Of a stretch of 64,000 nucleotides of DNA, positions 19,634 to 28,917 are shown one piece after another. The notes beneath the pieces were generated by a model. The model had not been told where the DNA came from. It did not search any database and worked only from the letters and a program-made list of their open reading frames with translations. The translations under genes and the position numbers were made by a program. How positions within the stretch are numbered: position 1 is the stretch's first letter; every line of letters starts with the position of its first letter. This DNA is from Chitinophaga sedimenti (GTDB taxonomy: Bacteria; Bacteroidota; Bacteroidia; Chitinophagales; Chitinophagaceae), in contig NZ_JAKUKA010000001.1 in assembly GCF_023156195.1 (NCBI RefSeq), positions 4,712,001-4,776,000 on the forward strand, read 5' to 3'.

Positions 19634-21383
19634 TTAATCGGTTCTATAAAGAAAGCATCTCGCTGGCTTTTTAATCGCGGAACGGTCAAACCCCGCCTTG
19701 CGGAAATATTCAAAATCCTTTTTTAGACTTTCGCCTCCGTTCTTTAAATATTGCCGGTACAGCTTGATCGCTTTCGTGAAATCTCCCCTAAAGAGATAGG
19801 CGTGCGCCAGGTTTCTCACCAGTAACGCATCGGCTGGTTCAATTTCCAGCCCCTTAGACAGGAAACTTATCGCCCTGTCGTACTTTTTGCTTCCAGCAAA
19901 TGGCGGCCAAGCACGCCCGACTGCCCGGGTCTCGGTTTCAGTGTATCTAAACTGGTTATCTTTTGTCCGGTTGCAAGCAGCCGGCCATTAACTGTGTTCG
20001 AATACCCCGCAACTGCCCCGGCGCTATCAAAAGTAAAAGTCTTGGTGCCGCCTAATTCGATATTGCGAAATTCGGTTGGTGAAATAAAATACATTTTGCT
20101 GCTGATGCCATCGCTCCAAAGGTAAAGCCCGTCTTTTTCCTTTTTGATCTCGGACAACCATCCGCCTAATATGTACTCGCCGACGTATTTCGAGGTGAGC
20201 GTATCGCTTACCGGTACCGTGGTTATTTGCTCAGGCTTTGAAAACCCTTTCCAGTTGTAAACCTGCGCTATACTGTTAAGTAACTCCAATAAAACATAAC
20301 CATCTCCGGAGTTCGCAAACAACGCCACTCCTTTTCCGTTGGTAAGTCCGCCCAGGAAATAACCTGTGAATCCCTCGTTACTCGCCGAATGAACAAAGTA
20401 TGCTTCCCCATTCCTGACCTGCAGGTAGGTGCCCATGGCAACGTCATTTTTATAGGGCGTTACATGCAATTTTGCCATTTCCTGGTTCAACACCTTTGAT
20501 GACTTACCCTGGTAGGCCTGTTGGATTTCAAGGATGTATTTGCAGATATCTGTCGGTGTGGTCCATAATCCGGCCGCTGCTTTTTCCGGGTATACAAAAT
20601 ATTTGCCCGGCACTTCATCCCCATTACTTTTATACCCGGTGGCAAGATTTTTCCTTTGACTGGCGGCAGGAGGCTGGTTGAAAGAACTGTTCGTCATGCC
20701 CATTGGCCGCAGTACCTGCTCCTCCATGTATTGCTCATATGGCTGCTTCGTAAGGTCGGTGAGTATTTGCTGCGTAATAAGGATGCCTCCCCGGAATAAA
20801 GGGGGCCCGTACCTGGTTCTGCCACCGATCTTACCGCTTCCGTGTTGGAAGGCACCCGCCCGTCTAAAATATCAGTGACCGATGGCACCACACTATCCCG
20901 CCGGTACCCGGGAAAACCGTGAACCGACAGGCCCGCGGTGTGGCTGAGCAATTGTGCCGTGGTAATTTTCTTATTATGTGATACCGTGTCATAAGGAAAT
21001 TTCCAGTTGACCGGTACTGGTTAATATCCTGGTAGAGATCCAGTTTCCCCTGCTGCGCCAGTTGCAGGATACCGACGGCGTTTAGGGATTTACTGATCGA
21101 TCCGGGTTCAAACATGGTATTTACCGATACTTTCCGGCCTTCTTTTTGTCGGCATACCCATACCCCTTGGCCCATACGATCTGGTAATTGTCGATAACGG
21201 CGACACTTACGCCCTGCACATTGTAGTGCTTCATTCTTTCCGTAAGACTGTATAGCTTACCATCAATAACCAGGCGACCCGACAGGCTGCTTTCCACCCG
21301 GGCGATCTGTTCATTTACGGCTTGCTGTGCGGCGGCTGTAGTCAGCCAATGGCACAAAAGGAGGGCTAAACTGATTTTTTCAT
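19634..21383 (-). CDS. Serine hydrolase, class C beta-lactamase fold, with TPR-like tail (five frameshifts)
   Basis: Exported penicillin-binding-protein-like hydrolase of about 580 residues when rejoined. The signal peptide (MKK-ISLALLLCHWLTTAAA) needs one more A near 21375. The catalytic Ser-x-x-Lys is 'FEPGSISKSLNAVG' and the Tyr motif is 'GPLYSGG'; the middle part 'LAQLLSHTAGLS'-type region and 'EEQVLRPMGMTNSSF' are typical of the AmpC/EstB family. Residues about 510-580 ('ALLVRNLAHAYLFRGDFTKA') form a short TPR-like helical tail. Frames change near 21375, 21130, 21005, 20790 and 19885. Substrate unknown: peptidase, esterase or beta-lactamase are all possible. A divergently transcribed membrane-bound regulator starts 122 bp away. 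Confidence 0.8.
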
Positions 21384-21505
21384 CGTCAACAAACCTATCC
21401 GTTATTCCGTCCGCGGAGCCCGAAAATGTGTAAAAAGGGTGTAAAACAATGTAAATACTGTTTAAAATCGATTTACATTAGTGTTACAGCTTTAGCTTTA
21501 CCGGT

Positions 21506-22366
21506 ATGAAGCAATATCTATTATTCGCAGTCCTTTCCCCGATAGTATTGACCATGGCCTTTGTAAAAAAGGAACATGCGCATCCCGATAAGCACACGGA
21601 GATCGTACTGCGTAATATCGGGCACGAGGTGTTGCTCCATTCCGAGGATTCGACATCGCGGGTACTCCCGGTTAAGGCTATCAATGAAAACACCTTCCGG
21701 ATTTCTTTTGAAAACAGCTTTTCGTTTAATCCTGACACGTTAATCGCCGTGGTGCATCAGCAACTGACCCAAACGGACAGGTGGGAGGATTATACCGTGA
21801 GTGTAAATGAGTGCAAGCAGCAACAGACCATCTTTGCTTATGAAGTAAAAAACACCAGTGGCGGTTTAAAACCCTGTCGCGGGCGCGTACAGCAAAAAGG
21901 CTGCTATGTAATTGACATTTCATTCCCCGCCGAAAAATCATTTGCGTATAGCTGGCTTTTGCTTGTCTTTGTGCCGGTAGCTTTTGCGGGGCTTTATTTC
22001 GCCCGCAGACACAAAACACCTCCCGAGCCGATAACAAGTGAGCCCGTTCCCGATATGGCTGATCATAAAAAGCTGGGCGATTATATATTCTTCGAATCAA
22101 CGGGGCTGCTGAGCCATAACGGCGAAGATGTCGGGCTTTCCGCTAAAGAGGCGAAAGCATTGCGCCTGCTGATATCGAACCAGAACGAGGTTGTTGAGAG
22201 GGAGCTGTTGATGAAAGAGATCTGGGAGGATGAAGGCGTTTTGGTGATTACCCGTAATGTGGATGTTTTGATGTCCAAGCTCCGGAAGCGGTTAAGTGCC
22301 GATCCGTCTGTTAAGATTGTTAATGTGCATGGTAAAGGTTATAAACTGATTTTACCCTATATTTAA
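21506..22366 (+). CDS. ToxR-like membrane-anchored winged-helix transcription regulator
   Basis: Intact 286 residues. An N-terminal signal/anchor (residues 1-20, MKQYLLFAVLSPIVLTMAFV) is followed by an extracytoplasmic domain (about 25-145), one membrane helix (about 147-166, 'SWLLLVFVPVAFAGLYFARR') and a C-terminal OmpR/PhoB-type winged helix (about 190-286: 'LSAKEAKALRLLISNQNEVV', 'ITRNVDVLMSKLRKRL', 'VNVHGKGYKLIL'). No receiver domain is present. It is a one-component sensor whose DNA-binding domain stays membrane-attached, as in ToxR/CadC but with the DNA-binding domain at the opposite end. It is divergent from the serine hydrolase, which is a plausible target. Confidence 0.82.
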   Translation: MKQYLLFAVLSPIVLTMAFVKKEHAHPDKHTEIVLRNIGHEVLLHSEDSTSRVLPVKAINENTFRISFENSFSFNPDTLIAVVHQQLTQTDRWEDYTVSVNECKQQQTIFAYEVKNTSGGLKPCRGRVQQKGCYVIDISFPAEKSFAYSWLLLVFVPVAFAGLYFARRHKTPPEPITSEPVPDMADHKKLGDYIFFESTGLLSHNGEDVGLSAKEAKALRLLISNQNEVVERELLMKEIWEDEGVLVITRNVDVLMSKLRKRLSADPSVKIVNVHGKGYKLILPYI

Positions 22367-22387
22367 CCGATCCCTAAACCTTGAGCA

Positions 22388-22943
22388 ATGTATATCACTA
22401 ACTATGACATTGAGGCCGAACTGCGGCCCAACCTTTCTACTGGCGAGAAATTAGTATGGACAGGCAAACCGAAACAAGGTATCCTGCTGAGAAAATCAGA
22501 CATTTTCCTCATCCCTTTCAGCCTATTCTGGGCTGGGTTTGCGATATTCTGGCAATTCGGCGTATCGGAACTTCAACCTCCTTTTATCTTTAAGCTGTGG
22601 GGACTTCCCTTTGTATGTATCGGACTTTACATTACAGTAGGGCGCTTTTTCTTAGATGCAAAGAAGAGGGCCAATACAACTTATGGCATCACCAACGACC
22701 GGATTATTATTAAGTCGGGCATATTCAGCCGGGAAATTAAGTCGCTTAACATACGCACACTTTCCGATATTTCCTTTAGTCAGAAGGCTGATAACAGTGG
22801 CACGATCGTATTGGGGACGGTAGATTTCAGATCGAGTATGATGCAGGGAATGGAATGGCCGGGGTTAAGCAGCCGAATAGCCGGAGTTTATTGAGGAGGT
22901 GAAAAGTGTTTATGATAAGATTATTGCGTTGCAGCGGGGGTAA
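22388..22943 (+). CDS. PH-domain membrane protein (bPH2-like; two frameshifts)
   Basis: About 185 residues. N-terminal 'LSTGEKLVWTGKPKQGILL', two membrane helices (about residues 36-56 and 66-85) and a bacterial PH domain ('YGITNDRIIIKSGIFSREIK', 'TIVLGTVDFRS') are seen. Near 22862 and 22885 the frame changes twice, and the rejoined C-terminus reads 'EFIEEVKSVYDKIIALQRG'. It starts 21 bp after the regulator gene. The family has no defined function. The last 23 bp overlap the convergent alpha/beta hydrolase gene. Confidence 0.7.
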
Positions 22944-23795
22944 AAAAGTTGCTGATCAGTCGCAACACTTCATCAAAATTTGTTTCCAGCACCCAGTGGC
23001 TGCCTTCAATAAGATGTATCTCGGCATTGGGCAAGTCGCGCCTGTAACAGGCCGCTTCTTCCACATTAAAGAATGGATCATACTTTCCCCAGATCACGAT
23101 CGTCCGCGGCTGATGCTTCCGGAAATACGCCTGGAACACCGGGAATGAGGCTATATGGTTCGCATAGTCGCAATTCAGCTCATACTGCATGTCGATATTG
23201 CCGGGGCGTTTCATCGAATCCCAATCGAGCACCCATAATTCGGGGCTGAGTGTGGGCAGCAGGGCTTCCGGCACGCCGGCGGTGTATTGCCATTTTACGC
23301 CTTCTTCACTCAGGAAACCGTACAACTCCTTCTTCTTTTCCGGCGTGGGATTAGCCCAATAGGCCCTCATTTCATCCCATATTCCTGCAACACCTTCTTC
23401 GTACGCATTCCCGTTCTGTACAATAATCCCGGTTATCTTTTCAGGATGATGAATGCAGATCTGCAAACCGACAGGGCATCCATAATCGTGCAGGTAAATG
23501 GTGAACTGCTTTAAATTGATCTCTTCCGTGAACCTGTTCATACAGGCGCCTATGTTGCGGAACGTGTATTCAAATTCATCTTTAGGAGGAAAGGCACTGA
23601 ACCCGAACCCGGGGAAATCCGGGGCCACCAGGTGCAGCCTGTCCGACAACGCCGTCATCAGGTTTTTGAACATGATGGACGAGGTGGGAAACCGGGCAGG
23701 AGCAGAACCGATGGATTTTCCGGGTTGCCGGCTTCGCGGTAGAAGATGTCGATGCCATCGACTTTCACCGTTTTGTTGAAGATTTGATGCGCCAT
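22921..23795 (-). CDS. Alpha/beta hydrolase, haloalkane dehalogenase/epoxide hydrolase type (frameshifted)
   Basis: About 290 residues. The oxyanion region 'VLLLPGFP' in the first frame joins 'SSIMFKNLMTALSDRLHLVA' after a change near 23690. The nucleophile elbow is 'YLHDYGCPVGLQIC', with Asp rather than Ser, as in haloalkane dehalogenases and epoxide hydrolases; the acid is in 'VIWGKYDPFF' and the base in 'EGSHWVLETNFDEV'. The start at 23795 gives MAHQIFNKTVKVDGIDIFYR, a standard N-terminus. The substrate is unknown, so I do not assign either activity. Confidence 0.82.
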
Positions 23796-23889
23796 GTAGG
23801 GAGGGCGGCAAAGATTACGCCGGCATCCGTTTTCCCTTAAAAGCCGTAAATTGATGTGTTTTATTGATCCACCCCCAAAACACCTCAAA

Positions 23890-24273
23890 ATGAAAATCAA
23901 AAAAGTAAAACAGGGCCCCTTTGACATTGGCGTTCGGGAAGACGATAACATCGTGCTCAGCGTCACCATCGGCAACGCGCAAATCGGCGGCAACCTCGTA
24001 AAACTCGGTACCGAACAACTTCAGAAAGGAGAAATCAAGAACCCGGATCTCGGCCAGGGAAAAGATCTTGTCGGGAAAAAGCTGACGGTCGTAACCAATG
24101 TGCTCGACGTAAACCCGAGCAGCAACAAGGTGAGCGTTACGCATTTATTTATTAACGGTACCCCAACCGTATTCAATTATCCGCCACTGGCCTTTGACGA
24201 CATGGAAGTTGACGAAGATGGTGACATCTTATCACTCACCGCCACCTATTCTTTCTCTAAAAAAAACAACTGA
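23890..24273 (+). CDS. Conserved hypothetical protein
   Basis: About 127 residues from the ATG at 23890 (MKIKKVKQGPFDIGVREDDN). No signal peptide and no membrane segment. The pattern of alternating beta strands ('IVLSVTIGNAQIGGNLVKLG', 'KKLTVVTNVLDVNPSSNKV', 'DILSLTATYSFSK') suggests a compact beta-barrel or sandwich. Its stop overlaps the next start (TGATG), so the two are translationally coupled. I do not recognise the family. Confidence 0.65.
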   Translation: MKIKKVKQGPFDIGVREDDNIVLSVTIGNAQIGGNLVKLGTEQLQKGEIKNPDLGQGKDLVGKKLTVVTNVLDVNPSSNKVSVTHLFINGTPTVFNYPPLAFDDMEVDEDGDILSLTATYSFSKKNN

Positions 24274-25216
24274 TGAAACGCCTTTCAACAATACTGCTGC
24301 TCCTGCCATTCACCTTGCAGGCGCAGGAAACCAGTTTGAACAACCTGCTAACGCCCTCACAACCGGGCTTCGTGATACTAGATAAATCACCTGCCTCCAT
24401 CGAAAAACCGACGAGCCCGAAAACCCTCGGCATCAGCGTGCTGCGCCTGTTAGAGGAAAACGGCGGCGGGCTTGATTTCTCTCCCTACTGGTTCGGGAAT
24501 CACCCTAATTTAACTTTTGAAAAATATATGAATAACCGGTTCCCGGTGCTGCAAACACTGAACGTGTCGGTGGCGGCAGCGGCGGGAGATACGAGCAGTT
24601 ATATGTCGGCCGGCCTGCGCACGCAACTGTTCCGGTACTACCGTGCTTCGGAGCTGGGTGAGATCGCCCGCATCAAAGCGGACATTGTGGCTGCGTTGTC
24701 GGATGATCCGGATAACATCGACCTGGATAAAATCAAAGAACTGAAAAACGAGCTTTCGGAACTGACCTCCAAAACTACCGTGAATATTGAGCTGGCGGCG
24801 GCAATGGCTGGCTTTTCGCCGGATAATAAATTCGGGAACCTCGGTAACAATAGATATGGCGCGTGGCTGAACATGGCTTACCGGCCGATTGCGAAAGCGC
24901 CGTTGCATTTAATGGGTGTGGTGCGGTATACGAAGGCAATTGATCCTTTGGGTGTGGGGCGTGATTCTTCGTTGTTTGATTATGGGTTGGCGATGTCTTA
25001 CCAGCAGGCGAAGTTTGATGTGCAGCTGGAGTTTGTGAACAGGAATGATGTGCAGAACGGGGGCATTCGGATAGACTGGCGTTGGTGGGGAATTATTTGG
25101 TGGCGAATAATATTGTGGTGGTAGCGTCGTTTGGGAAGAATTTTGAAGCGGTGAGTAATATAGTGGCGTTGTTGGGGGTGAAGTTTGGGATTGGGAATGA
25201 GCGGATGAAGTTGTAA
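24273..25216 (+). CDS. Exported hypothetical protein, probable outer-membrane barrel (frameshifted)
   Basis: About 313 residues. Signal peptide MKRLSTILLLLPFTLQAQ, then 'LTPSQPGFVILDKSPASIEK' and 'GISVLRLLEE'. A helical insertion (about residues 125-165, 'IARIKADIVAALSDDPDNID') is flanked by beta strands that look like barrel hairpins ('YGAWLNMAYRPI', 'LHLMGVVRYTKAID', 'FDVQLEFVNRND'). The frame changes near 25065-25072; the second frame ends 'NIVALLGVKFGIGNERMKL'. Codon use shifts to G/T-rich third positions after about 24900. Coupled to the small upstream gene; function unknown. Confidence 0.65.
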
Positions 25217-25228
25217 GGATTTTTAGGA

Positions 25229-25260
25229 GGGGCCGGTCTTTTGTGGGACCGGCCCTTTTA
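25229..25260 (+). terminator. Rho-independent terminator
   Basis: Stem GGGCCGGTC (25230-25238) / GACCGGCCC (25247-25255) with an 8-nt loop, followed by TTTTA, 14 bp after the preceding stop codon. Confidence 0.85.
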
Positions 25261-25352
25261 TTCGCTTCTTCCGGGGTGGCTGTCCGGCCGCCGCGATCGA
25301 TGACTTTGCGCATATTGGTTCGGGCATGGTTGATTACAGTAAAGGATAAACA

Positions 25353-25723
25353 ATGACAAGTACTGCAGAAAGACAAGAGCTGCAAAATAAAATCTGGAAA
25401 ATAGCCAACGACATACGTGGCTCAATATTAGGACGGAACTTTAAACAATTTGTGATTCGTTCTTTGCATTTGCTCAAAGCAGCCAGCAGGCGGAAGCAAG
25501 AGAATTAATTGCAGAGGAAAACTTAAATGAAGAAGAAGCAAAGCGGTTTATACGAGCTTCTTTAAAGCGCGAGTATGCGAGTGAAAATGGCACAGAGCTT
25601 AATGCTCTTTTGCCAAAAATGAGTCCTTTAAATCCGCTGTACTTAACTAAAAAGCAGCTCGTATTCCAAAAACTAACCCAGTTTGTAGAAAAGTTTAAGG
25701 GTGTTGGGGGCAACTTTAGATAA
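25353..25723 (+). pseudogene. Deletion scar of a type I restriction-modification operon: hsdM start joined to hsdR end
   Basis: The first 32-35 codons from the ATG at 25353 (MTSTAERQELQNKIWKIAND, then RGSI...NFKQFV) match the conserved N-terminus of the HsdM methyltransferase subunit. From about 25455 another frame reads 'SFFAFAQSSQQAEARELIAE', 'EENLNEEEAKRFIRASLKRE' and ends 'VFQKLTQFVEKFKGVGGNFR', which matches the C-terminus of the HsdR nuclease/translocase subunit. The hsdM body, hsdS and most of hsdR are missing, so an internal deletion fused the two ends near 25445-25465, out of frame. The piece is A+T-rich compared with its neighbours and cannot encode a working enzyme. Confidence 0.72.
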
Positions 25724-25807
25724 TTATTTAATGTCGGTAATTCAGAATATTGAGAGTTCTTATTTCTCAAATGGGAATACCTTGCTTCAATAATAGCATC
25801 TCATGCT

Positions 25808-26430
25808 TTATATCCTCCCATCCCTTTTTTTAAAACAAATAGGATCCGGCATCTCATCCGCTATCCGGAAATCCGACAATCCATTAATAACATCGCTAAT
25901 CTCAAACCAAGGATACTTTCTCCTATAAATCGCCAACAACTCATTAATATCAAACATCTCCAAAATATCCGACAAATCCCAAAAATCCTTCTTCCTTCCA
26001 CCTCTTGATATCGCATCTAATTTCATCGCGGCAATATCCTCAATAGCCGCCAATCTAACTCCGTCCTCCTCAACCACAGGATACAGAAACGGCGCATCCC
26101 AATAGAGAATATCAGTTTTAATAGCAGTTTCCTCATTCTCGCCAATGAACAAATACAATCCACGGTCATTAGCCACATCCGGCACCCCGAAAAACGCACC
26201 CGTTTCCTCCACGTACCGGAAGTTCAGCCGCAACATTTCAGGATGTGATTCAATGGTATCTGTCCATAAGGCCCATCGCAAAACATATCAATATCCACCG
26301 ATTCCCGGTGGCCGCGTAACAAACTCAATGCAGTACCGCCCACTAACCGAAATTCGGTCAGCTCCGGCAACGCCATCAACCTAACTAATACTTGGAATAA
26401 TTCATCGCTCGTGGTTTCGCGGTGGAGCAT
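25808..26430 (-). CDS. AbiEii/AbiGii-type nucleotidyltransferase toxin (frameshifted)
   Basis: About 207 residues. The first frame carries the nucleotidyltransferase signature 'FRLVGGTALSLLRGHRESVD' and 'IDMF'; after a change near 26280 the second frame continues 'LRLNFRYVEETGAFFGVPDV' and 'RLAAIEDIAAMKLDAISRGG', then 'KKDFWDLSDILE', all typical of AbiEii. These enzymes transfer nucleotides to tRNA or other targets and act as the toxin in phage-abortive systems. The start overlaps the end of the upstream DUF6922-like gene by about 46 bp, the usual arrangement of such a pair. A+T-rich. Confidence 0.8.
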
Positions 26431-26696
26431 TTATAATCGCTATTATGAAGGTGAAACAACCTACGGGAAATGATCAATGCCCTAGGCATCAATCGATCGG
26501 AATTAACAAGGGTCGTGCGAACCTTCTCTGCACCATAATAACGAATAATCTCCCGGATATCATTCTTAGTACCACGCTCCATTGTACGGATAATGGTAAA
26601 ATCGGAATACCGGTCAAAGTCCAGCTTCTTAAGATCAATGTCCCAAAAAGCCCGACGCGTTAAATTAGGTTTCGCTATGTTAGATGATTCCTGCAC
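26385..26696 (-). CDS. DUF6922-like protein, probable antitoxin partner of AbiEii
   Basis: Intact 103 residues, no signal peptide. 'RRAFWDIDLKKLDFDRYSDF' followed by 'IRTMERGTKNDIREIIRYYG' and 'LISRRLFHLHNSDYKC' follow the pattern of DUF6922 proteins (FWD...LD...ii.Rv...G...d...l...YG), which are regularly encoded directly before AbiEii nucleotidyltransferases in Bacteroidota. The overlap with the toxin gene supports a toxin-antitoxin role; direct antitoxin activity is an inference. Confidence 0.65.
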   Translation of the reverse strand: MQESSNIAKPNLTRRAFWDIDLKKLDFDRYSDFTIIRTMERGTKNDIREIIRYYGAEKVRTTLVNSDRLMPRALIISRRLFHLHNSDYKCSTAKPRAMNYSKY

Positions 26697-26717
26697 ACAT
26701 CAAATATACAAAAACAA

Positions 26718-26747
26718 AAGCGGTTACATCTTCCGATGTAACCGCTT
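26718..26747 (-). terminator. Terminator of the second tRNA-Asn
   Basis: Perfect 13-bp stem (AAGCGGTTACATC with its inverse, loop TTCC at 26731-26734) followed on the minus strand by a T-rich stretch, 8 bp past the tRNA. Sequence differs from the terminator of the first tRNA-Asn. Confidence 0.82.
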
Positions 26748-26755
26748 CACTTTCG

Positions 26756-26829
26756 CTCCCCCTTCAGGACTTGAACCTGAGACCCTCTGATTAACAGTCA
26801 GATGCTCTAACCAACTGAGCTAAGGAGGA
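26756..26829 (-). tRNA. tRNA-Asn (GTT)
   Basis: 74-nt cloverleaf with complete acceptor stem TCCTCCT / AGGGGGA (one T-G wobble), discriminator G, anticodon loop CTGTTAA with anticodon GTT, T-loop TTCAAGT. It is the inverted near-identical partner of the tRNA at 18835 and is intact. Confidence 0.97.
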
Positions 26830-26853
26830 GTATGTATCCCGTGATTGGGATTG

Positions 26854-26884
26854 CAAAAATAGACAAATTTTCATTTCCACAAAA
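26854..26884 (-). promoter_or_regulatory. Bacteroidota-type promoter of the second tRNA-Asn
   Basis: On the minus strand TTTTG (26884-26880) and TATTTTTG (26861-26854) are separated by 18 bp, matching the -33 and -7 consensus; the tRNA 5' end is 24 bp downstream. Confidence 0.6.
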
Positions 26885-26979
26885 TCTAATTCCAAAAAAT
26901 ATTAAAACCACGCAGTCCAGCAATAATAAATTCCTCGTAAATTGAGCCAGCGCCTACGTTTTCGCGCCCACGATCAACT

Positions 26980-28569
26980 ATGAAAAAGTTTTTCTCTCCG
27001 TCTGGCTCTCATACTCGCCATCACGCCCGCATTCGCGCAATCGGGCGCCGATAGTCTGCTCAAACAATTGAACAAAACGCTCGATCAAACAAATAGCTTC
27101 GATCAACAAAAGGCAAAGGAAATCGACGCGTTAAAACACAGCAACGCCACCACGTTAATACAAAAGTTCGCCGTCCAGCTACAACTCTTCGACGCCTACA
27201 AATCTTTCCGGTTCGATTCCGCCTTCGCCACCGCCCAGGAGCTCCAGCGCCTGGCGACGCAGATGAACGACTCCAACCGCCTCCAGCAGGCCAAAATAAA
27301 ACTTGGGTTCGTATTAATTTCCTCCGGCATGTTTCACGAAACCGGGGTACTCATGCGCGATATTCACCCGGCAACGCTACCGGATTCGTTAAAGGCCGAG
27401 TATTATGTCATGATGCGCCGCTACTACTACGACCTCGCCGATTATGTAAACAACTGGTTCTACTCGCCCGGTTACATGCAACAGGGCGCCCTGTACACGG
27501 ACTCCGCCCTCAAGTACTACCCACCGGACGACTTCCAATACCTGAGCAACCTGGGCTATAAGCACTACAAGGCCGGGAATATGGACTCGTCCTTAATATA
27601 TCTTACGAAGGCGCTTGAGCTAAACCTCAATTACCACCAACAGGCTATGATGTACGCCAATGTCGGCAACATCTATAGTGCAAAAAAGGAATATGATAAG
27701 GCCATCAGCTTCCTGGCCCGTTCCGCCATTGCCGATGCAAAGGGTTCCATCAAGGAAACGACCGCCACTTTTAATCTCGCTTCCATTTTATTTAAGACCG
27801 GCGACGTAAAAAATGCCTCCCGGTATATCGAAAAGGCCGTACAGGACGCTACCTACTACGGCGCCAGGCAGCGCAAGGTACAGGTGAGCGAAATCCTCCC
27901 TATTATAGAAGGCGAGAAGCTCAACACCGTAGAAGGACAAAAAAACATCCTGATCTTCTACGCCGCCATCGCCACGGCGCTGCTACTGGCGCTCATCGTC
28001 CTCACCATCATCATCATAAAACAGGTAAAAAAGTTAAAGCACGCACAGGCCGCCCTCTCCGCCGCGCACCTCAAACAGCAGGAAATTAACGAGGAACTCC
28101 GCGAGGCCAACAAAATCAAGGAGGAATATATCGGCTACTGCTTCCGCATGAACTCCGAGTACATCGGCAAAATCGAAAAGCTCAAAAAGGGACTCGACCA
28201 AAAAATGGCCGATAATAAGTTGAACGAGGCCCGCTTCCTCGTCAATAATATAAATGTGAAGCAAGAACGCGACGAGCTGTTCCGCAACTTCGACCGCATC
28301 TTCCTGAAAATATTCCCGCACTTCGTGGACGAGTTCAACACGTTCTTTAAGGAAGAGGACAATATACACTTAAAGGACAATGAGCTCCTCAACACCGACC
28401 TCCGCATCTTCGCCCTCATCCGCATCGGTATCAGCGAAAATGAAAAGATCGCACAGATCTGGAGTACTCAGTGAACACGATTTACGCCTATAAAACCAAG
28501 ATCCGGAACAAGGCCATCGTGCCCAACGACGAGTTCGAAGCACGGGTTATGGACATAAAAGCGCTCTAA
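26980..28569 (+). CDS. DUF6377 membrane-anchored regulator with TPR repeats (two frameshifts)
   Basis: About 528 residues. Signal peptide (ATG at 26980, then RLALILAITPAFAQ after a frame change near 26990), periplasmic TPR-like repeats (about residues 100-285: 'YLSNLGYKHYKAGNMDSSLI', 'MYANVGNIYSAKKEYDKAIS'), a membrane helix ('ILIFYAAIATALLLALIVLT'), a coiled coil and the cytoplasmic DUF6377 domain ('EYIGYCFRMNSEYIGKIEKL'). A change near 28465 restores the end 'EYSVNTIYAYKTKIRNKAIV', which resembles a LuxR-like helix-turn-helix. Such proteins lie next to SusC/SusD loci and probably regulate them; here the pair begins 350 bp downstream. Confidence 0.82.
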
Positions 28570-28917
28570 TCCATCTATATTAAAGAAATTACAATATATT
28601 CTTAAGTAGCTGTAAAACAATTATTTATTTTGATAAGATAGCCCAAATCACGTCAATATTATCTATATTCGGATTGTAAAACTTTCTTAGTTCTGTTTAA
28701 CCCTGTTACTTTGATATTACTGCGGAGCCTACCGCCTCCGTGTTCCACGTATCTTAAAACCAAAAGCTGATCGTTTATGAGACCCACAATTCCGAACAAT
28801 TCTAAAACGTAATTCATTTCCCGACATTAAAGTGTAGCAGATCAACAAGCGAAAAAACGAACCCTGCACCTTTTTGCCGGCTGGTACAAACTTCTCTTCA
28901 ATTATAAACCTCACGTT
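28570..28917 (+). other. Intergenic region before susC-2
   Basis: A+T-rich 348-bp gap with no convincing open frame. A TTACTTTGA near 28707 resembles the -7 element but has only one base between TA and TTTG. This is where the DUF6377 regulator would be expected to act; no clear operator repeat is visible. Confidence 0.3.

Noticed and set aside
7532..21383. Reading the broken genes as true pseudogenes
   Set aside because: All domains are present in order, the breaks are often at homopolymers and occur equally in essential-type genes; sequencing indels explain them better.
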